Assembly: GCA_036741235.1 (NCBI GenBank)
Contig: DAINSQ010000029.1
Coordinates: 1 to 35,986, forward strand
Reading direction: 5' to 3'
Length of the DNA: 35,986 bases
From: JABWBR01 sp036741235
Lineage (GTDB): Bacteria; Bacteroidota; Bacteroidia; Chitinophagales; Saprospiraceae
The notes under the pieces were generated by a model that searched no databases, had not been told where the DNA came from, and worked only from the letters and a program-made list of their open reading frames with translations. The position numbers and the translations under genes are program-made. Positions 1 through 8,744 of this stretch are shown piece by piece; position 1 is the stretch's first letter, and the number at the start of each line of letters is the position of its first letter.

Positions 1-56
1 CCCTCATCCCCCCTCATAACCCCTCATAACCCCTCATAACCCCTCATAACCCCTCC
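1..56. repeat. 10-bp tandem repeat at the pcm 3' end
   Basis: The unit CCCTCATAAC occurs four times exactly at 11-50, with degenerate copies at 1-10 and 51-56. The pcm stop codon (TGA on the minus strand, 44-46) lies inside the array, so the repeat runs from the last codons into the 3' flank. The left limit is unknown because the window begins here. It is a simple-sequence tract with possible copy-number variation; no function is evident. Confidence 0.85.
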
Positions 57-758
57 TTATTCAATCCCTTGACAAACGGCACAAACCGGAAAAAGCCTTT
101 TTCCTCGTCTTTAAAAGAGCCGTCGGGGAGGCGGGAAATCTTGTGCATCACCTGCAGTTCGCGGCCCACGGGGATCACGAGAATACCGCCGGGTTTGAGT
201 TGCTGGAGCAGCGCTTCGGGCACGGCTTCGGCGCCGGCGGTCACCAGGATGCGGTCGAAGGGGGCGAATTCGGGCAGCCCCTTGTAGCCGTCGCGGTAAA
301 AACAGCGCACATTGCCAGGACTGATCCTGGCCAGCATAGCCTTGGAGTGTTTATACAGCGCTTCCTGGCGTTCAACGGTATATACCCNNNNNNNNNNNNN
401 NNNNNNNNNNNNNNNNNNNNNNNNNNNNNNNNNNNNNNNNNNNNNNNNNNNNNNNNNNNNNNNNNNGAATAGCGGCCAGGTAACCCGAGCCGGTGCCCAC
501 TTCCAGTACGGTACAGCGCTTCTGTACGTCGAGCAGCATAGTTTGGAAAGCCACGGTATAAGGTTGGGAAATAGTCTGATCTTCGCCGATAGGCAGGGCT
601 TTATCTTCGTAGGCCAGTTCCTCGAATGCCTTGTCGAGAAAAAAATGCCGCGGCAGGGCGCCGATGGCCGCCAACACCCGTTCGTCGTCGATACCTTTTT
701 TTCGGATCTCTTCCACCAATTGCCGGCGCATGCCTTTATGCCGATATGTATCTTCCAC
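44..758 (-). CDS. pcm: Protein-L-isoaspartate O-methyltransferase, interrupted by an assembly gap
   Basis: PCMT uses S-adenosylmethionine to methylate L-isoaspartyl residues in damaged cytoplasmic proteins so that they can be repaired. The N-terminal half (758 to 467) has the family substrate loop QTISQPYTV (about residues 61-69) and the SAM motif VLEVGTGSGY (84-93). The C-terminal half (387 to 44) has VYTVER, APFDRILVTAG, KPGGILVIPVG and ends in RFVPFVKG, all typical. The two halves lie in different frames only because 79 Ns separate them; family members have roughly 7-8 residues at this point, so the gap is over-sized and the gene is probably intact. The start is a GTG at 758 giving MEDTYRHKGM, which fits Bacteroidota homologues; the next ATG is at 731. 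It is divergent from the phosphohexomutase gene. Confidence 0.9.
388..466. other. Scaffold gap of 79 N inside pcm
   Basis: A run of unknown bases separates the SAM motif half of pcm from its C-terminal half. Protein-family spacing predicts only about 24 missing bases, so the size is a scaffolder estimate. I saw no shared sequence at the two edges. Confidence 0.95.
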
Positions 759-805
759 AATGCGCTTTTTTCAGGATGAATATAAGCAATTTATGCGGGG
801 TATGC

Positions 806-813
806 TATTTTTG
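806..813 (+). promoter_or_regulatory. Candidate Bacteroidota -7 element for the phosphohexomutase operon
   Basis: TATTTTTG matches the Bacteroidota sigma-70 -7 consensus TAnnTTTG and lies about 20 bp before the ATG at 834, in the divergent interval between pcm and the mutase. No convincing -33 TTG was found at the usual spacing, so this rests on one element. Confidence 0.4.
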
Positions 814-833
814 TCGGAGTCAAAGATAAGAAC

Positions 834-2234
834 ATGGATAAAATAAAATTCGGTACCGATGGTTGGCGCGCGATTATTGCGCAAGACTATACTGTTGACA
901 ATGTAAAACGCGTGGCGGAAGGCACGGCCCAATGGCTGCTACAACGCGGCGGCAAGCAGGCTGTGATAGGCTATGATTGCCGTTTTGCCGGCCAGTTATT
1001 TGCCGAGACGACCGCCCGCGTGCTGGGCCAACACGGCATCAAATCGATAATGGCGCGCAGCTTTGTGTCTACGCCGATGGTGTCGCTGGGCGCGGTCAAA
1101 CTCGGCGCCGATGTGGGTATCGTGATCACAGCCAGCCACAACCCGCCTTCGTATAATGGCTTCAAACTCAAATCAAGCCTGGGCGGTCCGATGGTTCCCG
1201 CCGAAGTTTCGGAGGTAGAAGCCCTGATCCCTGACAACTATTTAACGGCAACGCTGCCTGAACTGGCCGACCTGGAAAAATCGGGCCTGCTCGCGTATGT
1301 CGACCTCGAACAGCTCTACCTCGACCACGTGGCCGCCAATTTCGACCTTGACGCCATCAAACGCTCGGGCATTCGCATCGCCTATGACGCAATGTACGGC
1401 GCCGGACAAAACGCAATGCGCCGCCTCTTTCCCGACGCCGTTTTACTCCATTGCGATTATAACCCCTCTTTCAAAGGCCAGGCCCCCGAACCCATTCACC
1501 GCAACCTGCTCGAATTTTCCGAGTTGATACGCAAAGACGGCAACATACAACTCGGCATCGCCAACGACGGCGACGCCGACCGCATCGGCCTTTACGACGG
1601 CCAGGGCAATTTTGTGGATTCGCACCATATCTTGCTGCTGCTCCTATTATATATGTATAAATATAAAAAGCAAACCGGCAAGGTGGTGGTGACTTTTTCG
1701 GTGACCGATAAAATGAAAAAGCTGGCCCAACTGTTCGGACTGCCCGTGCAGGTCACGGCCATCGGCTTTAAATACATCGCCGAAATTATGGCCCACGAAG
1801 ATATCATCACCGGCGGCGAGGAGTCGGGCGGATTGGCGGTAAAGGGCCACATCCCCGAACGCGACGGCATCTGGATCGGTTTGATGATCCTCGAATTTAT
1901 GGCCAAAACGGGCAAGTCGCTCCAGGAATTAATTCAGGAGGTGTACGACCTGGTGGGCGCCTTCGCCTGCGACCGCGACGACCTGCATATCCAGGAATCG
2001 CAGAAACAGGCGGTTATCAAAGCCTGCAAGGAGTCGCCCTACACGGCCATCGGCCCCTACAACGTAGAATCGCTGGAAACAATTGACGGATTTAAATACA
2101 ACCTGGGCAACGATACCTGGGTGATGATCCGGCCTTCAGGCACCGAGCCGGTGCTGCGCGTATACGCCCAGGCGCCTACGCTGGCAGAGACGCGCGTGGT
2201 GCTCGATGCTGCCCGGGCGACAATGGGCGTATAA
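834..2234 (+). CDS. Phosphoglucomutase/phosphomannomutase family protein
   Basis: This is a 466-residue alpha-D-phosphohexomutase, a cytoplasmic enzyme that interconverts 1- and 6-phosphosugars through a phosphoserine. All four family loops are present: the phosphoserine loop TASHNP (Ser101), the Mg-binding loop NDGDADR (244-250), the sugar-binding loop GGEESGG (327-333) and the phosphate-binding loop RPSGTEP (433-439). The length is normal. Sequence alone does not decide between glucose, mannose and glucosamine substrates, so I give no symbol. The ATG at 834 is the start; the stop TAA is followed immediately by the ATG of the helicase gene, indicating translational coupling. Base composition is GC-rich like the neighbouring core genes. 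Confidence 0.95.
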   Translation: MDKIKFGTDGWRAIIAQDYTVDNVKRVAEGTAQWLLQRGGKQAVIGYDCRFAGQLFAETTARVLGQHGIKSIMARSFVSTPMVSLGAVKLGADVGIVITASHNPPSYNGFKLKSSLGGPMVPAEVSEVEALIPDNYLTATLPELADLEKSGLLAYVDLEQLYLDHVAANFDLDAIKRSGIRIAYDAMYGAGQNAMRRLFPDAVLLHCDYNPSFKGQAPEPIHRNLLEFSELIRKDGNIQLGIANDGDADRIGLYDGQGNFVDSHHILLLLLLYMYKYKKQTGKVVVTFSVTDKMKKLAQLFGLPVQVTAIGFKYIAEIMAHEDIITGGEESGGLAVKGHIPERDGIWIGLMILEFMAKTGKSLQELIQEVYDLVGAFACDRDDLHIQESQKQAVIKACKESPYTAIGPYNVESLETIDGFKYNLGNDTWVMIRPSGTEPVLRVYAQAPTLAETRVVLDAARATMGV

Positions 2235-5200
2235 ATGCTGGATTCTGCGCAATACCATGCCGTTTTTGAACGCGAACTGGCGCGGCTCAACACCGCCCAG
2301 CGCGAGGCCGTAGAGCACATCGAAGGCCCGGTATTGGTATTGGCAGGCCCTGGCACCGGCAAAACCCACGTCCTGGCCGCCCGCATCGGTCGCATCCTCC
2401 AGGAGACCGACGCGCAGGCGTCGAATATTCTTTGCCTGACCTTTACCGATGCTGGCGTACACGCTATGCGCGAGCGGTTGCTGCAGTGGATAGGCCCCGA
2501 GGGCCATCGCGTACATATCTTCACCTTCCACTCGTTTTGCAACAGCGTCATTCAGGATAATCTCGAATATTTCGGTCGCAGCGACCTGGAGCCGCTCAGC
2601 GACCTGGAGCGGGTGGATATCATCCGCCAGATTCTGGACAATCTCGATCCCGGCCATCCGCTGCGCCGCCGCCAGGCGGACCCTTTTTTCTACGAGGCGC
2701 ACCTGCATGACCTGTTCCAGCGCATGAAGGCCGAAAACTGGACAACGGAACTGGTAGACCGGCAGATCGACGTTTATCTCGAAAGTCTGCCCCGGCGTAA
2801 GGAATTTATTTACCAAAATAATTTTAAACAAGCCAAAAAAGGCGATCTCAAGCAAGCCAAAATCGACGAGGTCGTTGAAAAAATGGAGCGCCTGCGCGCT
2901 GCCGCCCGCCTGTTTCCCCAATATACGCAGGCGCTGCAACAAGCGCGCCGGTACGACTACGACGATATGATCCTTTGGGTGCTGCGCGCTTTTAAAGAAA
3001 ATGAAGCGCTGCTGCGCGCCTATCAAGAGCAATACCTCTATCTGCTCGTCGACGAATACCAGGATACCAACGGCGCCCAAAACGAGGTGCTGCAGCAGTT
3101 GATCAGCTATTGGGACAGCCCCAATATTTTTATCGTAGGTGACGACGACCAGTCGATTTACGAATTCCAGGGCGCCCGCCTCAAAAACCTCATCGATTTT
3201 TTAGAACTATACCGCCGCGAAATCAAACTCGTGGCCCTCACCGACAATTACCGGTCGTCGCAGCATATACTCGACAGCGCCGGGGCATTGATTGCCAACA
3301 ATGAAAAGCGGGTTGTCAACAGCCTCGATACGCCGGGCATCAGCAAAACGCTGCTGGCGCGCCACGACAGCTTTGCCGGCGTCCATTGGTTGCCGGAAGT
3401 AGTGAGTTACCCCAACCGCCTTCAGGAAGACGCCGATATTGCCGCCCAGATTGCCAAATTGCATGCAGACGGCTTTCCTTTAGAAGAAGTGGCGGTTATT
3501 TATGCCAAACACAAGCAAGCGCGGCGATTGATCGCTTTATTAGAAAAAAAAGGCATCCCCTACCATACCCGTCGCCGGGTCAATATCCTCGATTTACCGT
3601 TGATTGCCACGCTGCGCCAGATGATGGAATACGCCCAGGCGGAATTGTTGCGGCCCTACAGCGGCGAATACCTCTTGTTTCGGCTGTTACACGTCGACTT
3701 TACCGGCGTTTTACCCGCCGACATTGCCAGGCTTAGCGCATATTTGGCGGGGCTGACCGATCGAGCGGCCCCGCACTGGCGCGACGTTATCGGCGACGAA
3801 AAGCTGTTGGCGCAATTGCCGCTGCAACAACCCGGGGCTTTGCTGCGCCTGTCGGCCTGGCTTGAACAGTTGCTGTCCGACCTGGTCAACACCCCCCTGA
3901 TTGCCTGGCTCGAGAGGCTGATAAACCGCAGCGGACTGCTGGGCCATGTGCTGCAACACTCCGACAAAGTGTGGTTGTTGCAGGTGCTGAGCACGTTTTT
4001 TGATTTTGTGCGCGATGAAAGCGACAGGCGCCCCCGCCTGAGTCTGCGCCGCCTGTTGGAAGTGCTACACCGCATGGACGACAACCGGCTGGCCATTGAA
4101 CTCAACAAAAACGTGACGGCTGCGGGCGGCGTCAACCTGGTGACCGCTCACAGCGCAAAAGGCCTCGAATTCGAACGCGTTTTCGTTATCGATTGCGTAA
4201 AAGACCAGTGGGAGCCGCAGCGCCGCGGCAACGGCTACCGCTTCCCATTGCCGGACACCCTCACCTTTTCGGGCGAAGAAGACGCCCTGGAAGCGCGCCG
4301 CCGCTTGTTTTACGTGGCAATAACGCGGGCCAAATCGTTTCTGCACCTCTCATACAGCCGCCTCGACACCAACGAATCGCCCCTGGCTCGCACCCGTTTT
4401 ATCGATGAACTGGTTGCCGCCACGGGCAGCGAGGCTGTTGAAAAGATCACAGACCCCGCCGTAGCCTTGGAGGCGCAATGGCTTCAACTACTGGAGGCCG
4501 ACTTGCCCCGACTTCCCGAGCAGGAAAAAGCGGAAATCGACGCCCTGTTGGAGGGGTTCACGCTCAGCGTATCGGCGCTCAACCGCTTTTTGCGCTGTCC
4601 GTTGAGCTTTTATTACGAAAATGTGTTGCGGGCCCCCGTTTTACAAAGCGAGGCGGCCAGTTACGGCATTGCCGTTCACCAGGCTTTACAGCGGCTTTAC
4701 GACCGCATGTCGGCCAGCTTCGATAAACACTTTCCCCTCGAAGAAGAGCTGGTGGGCTTTTTCGAACACGCCATGGAGCAGCAGCGCGGTTATTTTAGCC
4801 ATAAAGACTGGGAGCGCCGCCTGCAGTGGGGTCGCCGCCACCTGCCGGCGTTTTACCGGCAGTACGTGACCCACGCCTACAAGCGCGTGCGGGTGGAGCT
4901 CAACATCAGGCGGGTGGAAGTTGAAGGCGTGCCGGTGTCAGGGGTTATTGACAAGGTAGAATTGCACGACGGGTTGCGCACGGTGGTCGTCGACTACAAA
5001 ACAGGCCGCCCCGATGCCTTGCGTTGGCGCCCCCCGACCGACAAGGCGCCGTATGGCGGGCCTTACTGGCGGCAACTGGTGTTTTATAAATTGCTTTATG
5101 AAGCCTACGACCCTGGTTCGCGCCGCGTAGAAGCCGGGCAGATCGTGGGGCTCGACCCTGATAGCAAAGGGCATTTCCCGGTGCACACAGTACAATTGGG

Positions 5201-5375
5201 CGGCGACGATGCCGCGTTTATGCGGCAGGTGATCGTCGATACCTATGATCGCATCCGTCGCCACGATTTCTATGAAGGCTGCGGCCGCCCCGATTGTGCC
5301 TGGTGTAGTTTTACACGCCGCAATACCCCTATTGATTCATTCGCCGACGCCGAAATTGAGGCGCTGGATGATTGA
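2235..5375 (+). CDS. UvrD/Rep-type helicase fused to a PD-(D/E)XK nuclease domain
   Basis: A 1046-residue superfamily 1A DNA helicase with a C-terminal AddB/Cas4-like nuclease. Helicase motifs in order: Walker A AGPGTGKT (37-44), DEYQDT (about 272), GDDDQSIYEFQGA (about 301), DNYRSS (about 335), TAHSAKGLEFERV (about 636) and FYVAITRAKS (about 691). The nuclease domain starts near 776 (LSVSALNRFLRCPLSFYY), with GIAVHQAL (about 810) and the catalytic VVDYKTGRPDA (about 917). A C-terminal CGRPDCAWC (about 1014) plus the upstream Cys of FLRCP could form the four-cysteine iron-sulphur cluster seen in AddB-type nucleases; that is inference. The likely role is double-strand-end processing in recombination or repair. 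The start abuts the mutase stop (TAAATG), and the end overlaps the transporter gene. Confidence 0.93.
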   Translation: MLDSAQYHAVFERELARLNTAQREAVEHIEGPVLVLAGPGTGKTHVLAARIGRILQETDAQASNILCLTFTDAGVHAMRERLLQWIGPEGHRVHIFTFHSFCNSVIQDNLEYFGRSDLEPLSDLERVDIIRQILDNLDPGHPLRRRQADPFFYEAHLHDLFQRMKAENWTTELVDRQIDVYLESLPRRKEFIYQNNFKQAKKGDLKQAKIDEVVEKMERLRAAARLFPQYTQALQQARRYDYDDMILWVLRAFKENEALLRAYQEQYLYLLVDEYQDTNGAQNEVLQQLISYWDSPNIFIVGDDDQSIYEFQGARLKNLIDFLELYRREIKLVALTDNYRSSQHILDSAGALIANNEKRVVNSLDTPGISKTLLARHDSFAGVHWLPEVVSYPNRLQEDADIAAQIAKLHADGFPLEEVAVIYAKHKQARRLIALLEKKGIPYHTRRRVNILDLPLIATLRQMMEYAQAELLRPYSGEYLLFRLLHVDFTGVLPADIARLSAYLAGLTDRAAPHWRDVIGDEKLLAQLPLQQPGALLRLSAWLEQLLSDLVNTPLIAWLERLINRSGLLGHVLQHSDKVWLLQVLSTFFDFVRDESDRRPRLSLRRLLEVLHRMDDNRLAIELNKNVTAAGGVNLVTAHSAKGLEFERVFVIDCVKDQWEPQRRGNGYRFPLPDTLTFSGEEDALEARRRLFYVAITRAKSFLHLSYSRLDTNESPLARTRFIDELVAATGSEAVEKITDPAVALEAQWLQLLEADLPRLPEQEKAEIDALLEGFTLSVSALNRFLRCPLSFYYENVLRAPVLQSEAASYGIAVHQALQRLYDRMSASFDKHFPLEEELVGFFEHAMEQQRGYFSHKDWERRLQWGRRHLPAFYRQYVTHAYKRVRVELNIRRVEVEGVPVSGVIDKVELHDGLRTVVVDYKTGRPDALRWRPPTDKAPYGGPYWRQLVFYKLLYEAYDPGSRRVEAGQIVGLDPDSKGHFPVHTVQLGGDDAAFMRQVIVDTYDRIRRHDFYEGCGRPDCAWCSFTRRNTPIDSFADAEIEALDD

Positions 5376-7044
5376 TGGGTTTTTGCTGAACAAAAAAATG
5401 ATCGCACAACTCAACATATGGCAGCTACTGGCGGGATTGGGCATATTCTTGCTGGGCATGAACAAAATCGAGCAGGCGCTGGAGCAACTGGCGGGCCGGG
5501 CATTCAAGCGTTTTTTGCGCAACTTCACCAACCGCGCCCTGAAAGCCATACTGGCGGGGGTAATCGTCACAGCTTTATTGCAGAGCAGCGCTGTGGTGAG
5601 CCTCATGGCCGTAGCCTTTGTAGGCGCCGGCATCATTGAATTGCGCAACGCCGTAGGCATCATCCTGGGCGCCAACCTGGGCACCACCTTTACCGGCTGG
5701 ATAGTGGCCACACTTGGATTCAGCCTGCAGGCCGACAACCTGGCCCTGCCGTTGATTGCCATTGGCGGATTGATGCTGGCCTATTTTGGAAAACAAAAAA
5801 ACATTCAGGAAACCGGGCGATTGCTGCTGGGTTTCGGCTTTATGTTTTTTGGGCTTTCCTTTATGAAAAGCAGTGTAGCGGGCTGGGCTGCGCAATTCGA
5901 CATATCGCCGTTTGCCGAATGGTCGCCGTTTTTGCTGGCGCCCATCGGTTTTGCCCTGGCGGCGCTTATCCAGTCGAGCACGGCGGCCATGGTCATTGCG
6001 CTCAGTGCGCTCAGTGCGGGCATGCTCACCCTGGAAAGCGCGGCGGCTATGGCCATCGGCAGCGACCTGGGCACCACCATGACCGTATTGATCGGCGGTT
6101 TCAAAGGTTCGCCCGGCAAAAAACGCGTAGCCTTCAGCCATTTTTTCTTCAATCTGGTGGTAGACGCGATGGCGCTGACGTTCCTGTTTCCATTGTTGCA
6201 GTTGGTACAATGGATGATCGGCAATACCAACCCCCTGGTGACGCTGGTGGCTTTTCACAGCACCTTCAATCTGTTGGGCATCGCCATTTTTCTGCCGATA
6301 TTGCCGCGTTATGCCCGATTCCTGGAAGGACGTTTTCTGAAAGGCGACCGCGACGTAGCGCGCTACATCCGCGAAGTGCCGCCTGCTGTGCCCGACGCGG
6401 CGGTGGAGGCTTTATTCAAAGAAATCAGGCATCTCCTCACCCGGGTTTTTGCCCTGCATTGGCGCATTTTGAAATTACCGCCCGAGTTATTGCCCGACAA
6501 AACGCATGTCAACATTCCCGCCCCTGAACAATACGAGGCGATCAAATCGCTGGAAGGCGAGATGATGGAGTTTTATTCACGCCTGCAGCAAGAGCACCTC
6601 GACAGGTCGGTTATTGATCAGCTGCACAACGCCGACGTGGCCATCCGCCATGCCATGGGCGCCGCCAAAGACGTCAAAGACATCCACCACAATTTCCACG
6701 AATTTGAAAAATCGGTCAACGACGATATTGCCGCCCTCATCCAGGTATTGACCGCAACCCAACAAGCCTTTTACCTCGAACTATTGCCGCTTTTGGAAAA
6801 ACAACCACCCCGCGAGGAATTGTCAGCCAAACTCGAAGCCCTCAAACTGCTCGATAAAACCAATTACCACAATTTCATGCATCGCATGTACCCGCTGATC
6901 CAGCAGCGCAAATTTTCAGAATTGGAAATTTCCACGCTTTTTAATGTGAATAGAGAGTTGCACGCCGGCAACAAGGATTTACTGGAGGTGTTTGGGGCGT
7001 TGTATGTCGGGCCAAATGCTTCTCCGATTGGGCAACTGAGATAG
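5368..7044 (+). CDS. Na+/phosphate cotransporter family protein with PhoU-like C-terminal domain
   Basis: An inner-membrane sodium-dependent phosphate symporter of the NptA/PNaS family, about 558 residues. The two inverted transport repeats each carry the signature QSS (TALLQSS, about residue 71; AALIQSS, about 201) followed by a GxxLGTT loop (GANLGTT about 100; GSDLGTT about 230). Hydrophobic helices cover residues 10-330. Residues 345-558 form a charged helical tail resembling PhoU, as in many bacterial members. An open frame extends upstream to 5245, but it would run far into the helicase gene. ATG 5368 overlaps the helicase stop by 8 bp and has a GAGG 7 bases upstream; ATG 5398 (MIAQLNIWQLL) is the alternative. 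Confidence 0.9.
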   Translation: MIDGFLLNKKMIAQLNIWQLLAGLGIFLLGMNKIEQALEQLAGRAFKRFLRNFTNRALKAILAGVIVTALLQSSAVVSLMAVAFVGAGIIELRNAVGIILGANLGTTFTGWIVATLGFSLQADNLALPLIAIGGLMLAYFGKQKNIQETGRLLLGFGFMFFGLSFMKSSVAGWAAQFDISPFAEWSPFLLAPIGFALAALIQSSTAAMVIALSALSAGMLTLESAAAMAIGSDLGTTMTVLIGGFKGSPGKKRVAFSHFFFNLVVDAMALTFLFPLLQLVQWMIGNTNPLVTLVAFHSTFNLLGIAIFLPILPRYARFLEGRFLKGDRDVARYIREVPPAVPDAAVEALFKEIRHLLTRVFALHWRILKLPPELLPDKTHVNIPAPEQYEAIKSLEGEMMEFYSRLQQEHLDRSVIDQLHNADVAIRHAMGAAKDVKDIHHNFHEFEKSVNDDIAALIQVLTATQQAFYLELLPLLEKQPPREELSAKLEALKLLDKTNYHNFMHRMYPLIQQRKFSELEISTLFNVNRELHAGNKDLLEVFGALYVGPNASPIGQLR

Positions 7045-7073
7045 GAATCTATACCGCACGCCGTCAAATCAAC

Positions 7074-7162
7074 CCGACCTATCGGCACGGGACAAGTTGT
7101 GCATGATTTTTACGTCGCGCCCGAGCCCATGCTATACCATAAACATGGCGGCGGGAAGTATA
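7074..7162. repeat. Diverged intergenic repeat, copy A
   Basis: This 89-bp stretch aligns over its full length with 11792-11879, at about 75% identity by my count and with a single one-base gap. Both begin CCGACCT, share GGGACAA and TGATTTTT in register, and end with TGGCGGCGGGA followed by GTATA. It is the main content of the 216-bp interval 7045-7260. No open frame or obvious hairpin explains it; a degraded mobile or regulatory element is possible. Confidence 0.65.
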
Positions 7163-7201
7163 TCTTTCTAAAGTACTATTGTTAACCTGATTTACAATAA
7201 A

Positions 7202-7233
7202 TTGAATCACACAATCGCTATAACGGTAATTTG
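7202..7233 (+). promoter_or_regulatory. Weak candidate promoter for the T9SS protein gene
   Basis: TTG (7202-7204) and TAATTTG (7227-7233) resemble the Bacteroidota -33 and -7 boxes with a 22-bp spacer, 27 bp before the ATG at 7261. The -7 box lacks one T of TAnnTTTG, so support is limited. Confidence 0.3.
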
Positions 7234-7260
7234 TAATCAAGTCACCATAAACATCAAGCC

Positions 7261-8694
7261 ATGAAAAAGACCATACTATGGCTATTGCCTGCTGTTATTT
7301 TGTATTCGCAAAAAACACTATCTCAACCCTGCAACGACTTAAACATCCAGCACCAGGCGGACATCGTTTCGACCTGTGGTAACATGGCAATGACCATGAT
7401 CCACGATCAAAATAACCTGCCTTATCTATACATAGCCAATAAAGAAGCCGGATTGACCATATACGATATTTCAACTATTAATACGCCGACGCCGGTAGCC
7501 GAGGTACCCATTTCTTCCCTCGGCAATCTGGAAGTGATGAATCTCTACCAACATGGAGACTATCTATTGCTCGCATTGGGCAATCATTTCGCCAATAGCG
7601 GCTCAGCGGCAGGTATAGCAATTGTGGATGTTTCCAATCCGGAAATGCCCACGGTGACGGATCACTACTCGGCGCAGGGTACTTCGAGCGGCGCCGGCGT
7701 GGTAAAGGCGGAGGGCAATTATGCTTACCTTGGCGCTATGAAAAGCGGGCTGTTTGTATTTGATATTTCCGATGTAAATAACATTCAATTTGTTTCCCAA
7801 TTTATTCCCGATATCGATTATCCGGTGGCCGATCCCAATCCCGATTTTTACAATGCCCGCGGCATGGAAGTAAAAAACGACCTCGTTTATTTGTGTTATG
7901 ATGCCGGCGGTGTGCGCATTATTAATTGTAGCGATAAATTACATCCTGCGGAGACGGGCAGGTACGTCAATCCCATAATGTACCAACCTTTTAACCTTCC
8001 CCGCGCCTATAATAATCTTGTGTTGGACGATTCGCTGTTGTACGTCGCCGTTGATTATTGCGGTGTAGAAATTTTGAATATTGCCGATACGGCTAATATT
8101 TCACTACGTGGATGGTGGAACCCTTACAATTGTCCCAATAATAATTGGTACACAAGTCCCGTGCATGCCAACGAAATGCAATACGACAAAAACGGCAAAA
8201 AGCTTTTTTTGTCAACGGGTAAAAGCGATCTGTACGCGCTTGATGTGTCAAATCCATCTCAACCCGATTCTTGCGCTGTGTTTGGCGGTATTTCCAATAA
8301 TATCGGTACCTGGGGAATTGGGTTGTGGCAAAACCAGTTATACCTTTCCTATATCTGCACCTTTGGCATTCCTTTTGCCTCCGATTGGACCGGCGTGAAA
8401 ATACTTACCTACAATCCGGTTACCGTCGGCACGCAAGAGCAGACAGTGCAAGCTTCGATTTCCATTTATCCGAATCCGCTCCACGACGCTGCTACCATTG
8501 AGGCGCTATTCGAATTGGACCATGCGATGGTATCCATTTTTAACGCACAGGGACAGTTGGCAAAAAAGACATTTTTTTCAGGTCGTACCCACATCCTTTA
8601 CCGGGATAATTTGCCTTCTGGTATTTATTTAATTCAAATTATGCAGGGGGACAAATTGGTAGCCGCCGAAAAAATATACTTCGCGCCGATGTAG
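7261..8694 (+). CDS. Secreted LVIVD-repeat protein with T9SS type A sorting domain
   Basis: A 477-residue exported protein. Residues 1-21 form a Sec signal peptide (KKTILWLLPAVIL core, then TLSQ before PCND). The body has LVIVD-type beta-propeller repeats, for example LTIYDISTINTPTPVAEV, IAIVDVSNPEMPTV and LFVFDISDVNNIQFV. The last roughly 78 residues begin ISIYPNPLHDAATI and continue with VSIFNAQGQL and LPSGIYLIQIM, a classic type A sorting domain that directs passage through the type IX secretion system and attachment or release at the cell surface. No catalytic residues are recognisable and the ligand is unknown. It is monocistronic, convergent with the dehydrogenase gene, and noticeably AT-richer than the upstream operon. 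Confidence 0.92.
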   Translation: MKKTILWLLPAVILYSQKTLSQPCNDLNIQHQADIVSTCGNMAMTMIHDQNNLPYLYIANKEAGLTIYDISTINTPTPVAEVPISSLGNLEVMNLYQHGDYLLLALGNHFANSGSAAGIAIVDVSNPEMPTVTDHYSAQGTSSGAGVVKAEGNYAYLGAMKSGLFVFDISDVNNIQFVSQFIPDIDYPVADPNPDFYNARGMEVKNDLVYLCYDAGGVRIINCSDKLHPAETGRYVNPIMYQPFNLPRAYNNLVLDDSLLYVAVDYCGVEILNIADTANISLRGWWNPYNCPNNNWYTSPVHANEMQYDKNGKKLFLSTGKSDLYALDVSNPSQPDSCAVFGGISNNIGTWGIGLWQNQLYLSYICTFGIPFASDWTGVKILTYNPVTVGTQEQTVQASISIYPNPLHDAATIEALFELDHAMVSIFNAQGQLAKKTFFSGRTHILYRDNLPSGIYLIQIMQGDKLVAAEKIYFAPM

Positions 8695-8744
8695 ATGGCG
8701 AAAACACAAGAGCATCGTAATTTTGGATAAAATGCAGTACCTGC

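Noticed and set aside
2136..3080. Minus-strand open frame (314 codons) inside the helicase gene
   Set aside because: It spans the mutase-helicase junction antisense to two certain genes and shows no family motif.
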